53,602 nt of DNA from Bryobacterales bacterium (GTDB lineage Bacteria; Acidobacteriota; Terriglobia; Bryobacterales; UBA6623). Position 1 is the stretch's first letter. Each line of letters begins with the position of its first letter. The translations under genes were made by a program, and so were the position numbers. The stretch lies in the NCBI GenBank assembly GCA_026713545.1, contig JAPOOG010000060.1:1-53602 (forward strand), written 5' to 3'. The notes under the pieces are model-generated. The model searched no databases and had not been told where the DNA came from. It saw only the letters and a program-made list of their open reading frames with translations. Shown here one piece after another: positions 51,227 through 53,602 of this stretch.

Positions 51227-51401
51227 CTGCATTTCTCACCACGCGGCGAGGCGAAGTGCGTGAGAGGGCCGTCAGGACGAGGCGTGAGCCGCTTGGCGCG
51301 CGCAGGCGTACTTGACAGTACGTCGAGCACGGCAAGCAAGCGCAACGAAGTCATGGCGGTCGTATCGCGTGCTTCGGCCGTCGGGTGGTGAGAAATGCAG
51401 G
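51227..51401. mobile_element. MITE-like element, full copy D
   Basis: 175 bp between ATAG (left) and CTAG (right). The ends are CCTGCATTTCTCACCACG and GTGGTGAGAAATGCAGG. The right-hand CTA is the stop codon (TAG) of the minus-strand D-threonine-aldolase-like gene. It differs from copy B by few substitutions and single-base deletions. Confidence 0.82.
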
Positions 51402-52505
51402 CTAGGCCAATCGGCCGCGGGCCTCCAAAGGCCACACGGCTTCGAGCCGGCCGTCGCGCAGGCAATGGAACCGGTCGTGCAGGACGGTCGTGAAGTCGCC
51501 GTAGCCGGGAATCAGCTCGATCCGCTCGCCGACCGCCGGTCCGGATTCCCCGCTGACCTCGAGAATCCCATGCTCGGCGGAAAGGCTTTGGATGTGCAGA
51601 TCGCTGCGGCCCTTCACTTCGGGCACGTGAACCTCCATGTTCATCGTCTTTCGCCCGGCGTCGATGATGGCGCGATCGGGCGCCGGGCGGCTCGTAACGC
51701 TCGCCAGAATCGTGAGCGCGTATTCGAGGCTCCGGACACCGCATTGCTCGCGGTACATCAGGTCCATGAAGATCCCGCCGCCGGCCTGGATCTCGGTGAG
51801 GGCCGGTTGACGAGCCGTGATCTCGTACGATCCCGTCCCGCCGGCGCTCACGATGGGACACGGTAGGCCGGCTTGCAGCAGTGCCTGCTTCGTGACCGCG
51901 AGCAGGCCGATGGATTCCGCGATCGCCTTATCCTTCTCACCGGGGCCTTCCACTCGGAGCAGGTGCCCCTCGTACCCCATGATCCCCGCGAACTCCAGGG
52001 CGGCCGACCCGTCGATGCGGCGCGCCAGCTCCACCGCCGCCCGGCCCCCCTCGACGCCGCAGCGGCTCATGCCGATGTCAACCTCGATCATGGTCCGCAC
52101 CGGGCGTTCGGGAGAAAGAGCCGCGGAAAGAGCATCCACGTGATCGGGGTGGTCGACCACGGCGATGGGGTCGGCGATCTTCCGAAGCGCCGCCAGCCTC
52201 CGCAGCTTCAGAACGCCAACGAGCGGGTTCGCGATCAGCAGATCCTTCACCCCTGCTGCCGCCATGACCTCGGCCTCGCCGAGCTTCGCGCAGGTCAGCC
52301 CGATCGCCCCGGCGGCCATCACCTCGCGCGCGATGTCGGGGCTCTTGTGGCACTTGGCGTGCGGGCGCCAGGCGAGGCCGTGCTCGGAGCAGTACGCGCT
52401 CATCTTTCTCACATTGCTCTCGAAGACATCGAGGTCGACCAACAGGCAGGGGGTGTCGATGTCTTCGCGACTCGCTCCGGGAGCGGGCTGGTTAAGGTCT
52501 GTCAT
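51402..52505 (-). CDS. D-threonine aldolase/D-serine dehydratase-like PLP enzyme (DSD1 family)
   Basis: 367 residues with an alanine-racemase-like N-terminal barrel. It shows REDIDTPCLLVDLDVFESNV, PLP lysine K51 in WRPHAKCHKSP, CAKLGEAEVMAAAG, IEVDIGMSRCGVEGG and SAGGTGSYE. The C-terminal metal site reads GYGDFTTVLHDRFHCLRDG (His and Cys for Zn or Mn). Members cleave D-threonine or dehydrate D-serine and D-3-hydroxyaspartate. With the D-aminoacylase-like gene and the D-2-hydroxyacid dehydrogenase it hints at use of D-amino acids. Its TAG stop is the edge of MITE-like copy D. Confidence 0.85.
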   Translation of the reverse strand: MTDLNQPAPGASREDIDTPCLLVDLDVFESNVRKMSAYCSEHGLAWRPHAKCHKSPDIAREVMAAGAIGLTCAKLGEAEVMAAAGVKDLLIANPLVGVLKLRRLAALRKIADPIAVVDHPDHVDALSAALSPERPVRTMIEVDIGMSRCGVEGGRAAVELARRIDGSAALEFAGIMGYEGHLLRVEGPGEKDKAIAESIGLLAVTKQALLQAGLPCPIVSAGGTGSYEITARQPALTEIQAGGGIFMDLMYREQCGVRSLEYALTILASVTSRPAPDRAIIDAGRKTMNMEVHVPEVKGRSDLHIQSLSAEHGILEVSGESGPAVGERIELIPGYGDFTTVLHDRFHCLRDGRLEAVWPLEARGRLA

Positions 52506-53082
52506 GCGGTTGATCGTCCCGGAACTTGTCCGGCTTTCCTTTGAGAGGCGCGGCTCTCGACAGGTTGTAGTGTACGTTGTCCGTGGCTGAGCCGGAGGCC
52601 GGCGTGGCGTTGCGGAAGGCGATCCTTCCGGCAGGCTTGATGCCGGGCCTCTTGGGAAACCATGTTCCTGAAAGGATCGCGGTCATATCGGGACCAGGGT
52701 AGCGCAAACCGGTCCGGCCGATGACCCGCTGAAAAAGAGCGACGAGGTGCCGCGTTCTGCAATGCGCATTCTCGCTAAGGAATCGAACCCGCAGCCGAAG
52801 TCCGTGCGGGTCACGAATCACGAGTCACGCAACACGGCCTGTTGGGTTTTCACGAATCGTGAGTCACGAGTGACGAAACGATGCATTCGGGTACTGAAGC
52901 CCTTCAGTCTTTTTTTTGCTGCCCCGGCCTGCCTAGCATGAGGAAAGAAGAGCCTTCACAAGTGATGCCTGATCCGTGGCGCAAACGAAAGCAAGGTTCA
53001 CCGGCCCTCCGGCGTTTCCAGGTAGAGCAACCCCAAGCCCGGCCAACGGTTTTTCACGAAACACGAATCACGGCCTTTATGC

Positions 53083-53180
53083 TTTTCACGAATCACGAGA
53101 CACGGCTTTTATGGCTGAACCCGAAACCGAAATCCGACGCCCGGACTGCCGCGCCCGCCGCCCAGTCACTGCTTTCCTGC
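53083..53180. repeat. Repeat family 3, ~100-bp copy with GAAATCCGACGCCCGGAC tail (first)
   Basis: Runs from TTTTCACGAATCACGAGACA through GAAATCCGACGCCCGGAC to GCTTTCCTGC; repeated in the same order at 53344-53452. Confidence 0.7.
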
Positions 53181-53343
53181 GCGCTGTGGAGCGGCTATGG
53201 CGCGGCATGGGCGGCCGCCGTCCCCCGTGCCCGCAGCACGGCCTGTAAGGTTTTCATGAAAACACGAGACACGAATCACGGCTTGTAAGGTTCACTGGCC
53301 GTCAGACATTTCTTTCTGGAGCAAACTAGGCCCCCGCCAATGG

Positions 53344-53452
53344 TTTTCACGAATCACGAGACACGAGACACGAATCACGGCTTTTATGGCAGAACCAAAA
53401 ACCGAAATCCGACGCCCGGACCGCCGCGCCCGCCGGCAAGTCGCTGCTTCCC
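53344..53452. repeat. Repeat family 3, ~100-bp copy with GAAATCCGACGCCCGGAC tail (second)
   Basis: Same order as 53083-53180, with an added heptad pair. The part from 53289 also matches 42345-42442. Confidence 0.7.
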
Positions 53453-53453
53453 T

Positions 53454-53503
53454 GTTCACCATTGTTCACTATTGTTCACTAATGTTCGCCATTGTTCGGC
53501 TAA
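53454..53503. repeat. Five tandem 10-bp units (GTTCACTATT type)
   Basis: Units begin at 53454, 53464, 53474, 53484 and 53494: GTTCACCATT, GTTCACTATT, GTTCACTAAT, GTTCGCCATT, GTTCGGCTAA. The last is degenerate. Confidence 0.75.
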
Positions 53504-53551
53504 AAATATTGCCCCGCAAGCAGTGTCCACGCTGGGAGACGGGAATCATGG

Positions 53552-53602
53552 CCTGCCTGTCTCGCCAGGTGGCGAGGCGAAGTGCCTGCGGCTCACGAGA
53601 CA
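53552..53602. mobile_element. Degenerate left end of the MITE-like element, cut by the window
   Basis: CCTGCCTGTCTCGCCAGGTG followed by GCGAGGCGAAGTGCCTG follows the left third of the family with changes; the rest lies outside the window. Confidence 0.45.

Larger units (their letters stand above)
52506..53602. other. Gene-free, repeat-filled right end
   Basis: No gene is supported. The stretch holds scattered CACGAAT/CACGAGA/CACGAAA heptads, two ~100-bp direct repeats, a 10-bp tandem array and, at the very end, a degenerate left end of the MITE-like element. A minus-strand frame at 52492-52821 reads somewhat like protein (TAILSGTWFPKRPGIKPAGR) but has no recognised domain. Confidence 0.5.

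Noticed and set aside
52492..52821. A 109-codon minus-strand frame upstream of the DSD1-like gene
   Set aside because: Some coding-like stretches, but no known family, an overlap with the real gene start, and repeat-rich surroundings.
53083..53503. CRISPR array in the right-end repeats
   Set aside because: Units are 7, 10 or about 100 bp, not regularly spaced with unique spacers, and no cas gene is present.

Overview
This is a GC-rich bacterial chromosome segment carrying many small mobile and repeated sequences. The gene set includes TldD/TldE, DUF2393, a TonB-like protein with a long repeat region, Tat-exported SelA-like PLP enzymes, a Tat-exported UxuA-like protein, D-aminoacylase-like and DUF6282 hydrolases, an SSS symporter, and a UbiA prenyltransferase. 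It is most like an uncultured Acidobacteriota (Bryobacterales/Solibacter-like). That placement is inferred from gene content only.

Layout. (1) 1-4.2 kb, minus strand, is a piece of a conjugative plasmid or ICE: the trbE/virB4 ATPase (cut by the window edge), trbD and trbC, a candidate origin with facing DnaA boxes and eight iterons, and repA. A worn transposase tail follows. (2) 4.2-20.4 kb is mostly ordinary chromosome: an aminotransferase gene broken by one in-frame TGA, a DksA/TraR zinc-finger protein, ComF, an HNH nuclease, TonB, a HAD hydrolase, TldD-TldE-DUF2393, a TauD-like dioxygenase, three hydrolases of N-acyl or sugar type, and an OmpA protein. (3) 20.9-28 kb is a toxin-antitoxin island: a yafQ-like remnant, higBA, relE-xre, a zeta-like kinase coupled to a DUF6988-like gene between two 144-bp direct repeats, and vapB with a decapitated vapC. 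yraN, a SelA-like enzyme and a ferredoxin are interspersed. (4) 28.3-38.9 kb has metabolic genes (UxuA-like, thioesterase, SSS transporter, UbiA, 2-hydroxyacid dehydrogenase, DUF6282) mixed with IS6, IS1380 and DNA-methyltransferase fragments. (5) 38.9-42.4 kb is repeat-rich and holds a compact run of small unrecognised genes. (6) 42.4-52.5 kb has a FlK-like thioesterase head to head with a second SelA-like enzyme, DUF1572, and a tight cysM-JAMM-(CysO-like/E1/rhodanese) operon. An Nramp-like transporter with EF-hand insertions, a short-chain dehydrogenase and a D-threonine-aldolase-like enzyme follow. (7) 52.5-53.6 kb is repeats without genes.

Four repeat systems stand out. The most interesting is a ~177-bp MITE-like element (ends CCTGCATTTCTCACCAC / GTGGTGAGAAATGCAGG) flanked by CTAG-like sites. 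Its outer TAG repeatedly serves as the stop codon of the neighbouring gene, and an IS1380-type transposase fragment abuts one copy. The clearest functional system is the cysteine module at 44.9-47.8 kb. It resembles mycobacterial CysM/Mec/CysO, but the sulfur carrier is fused in front of its own activating enzyme and its Gly-Gly is internal. No tRNA, rRNA or CRISPR array was found.
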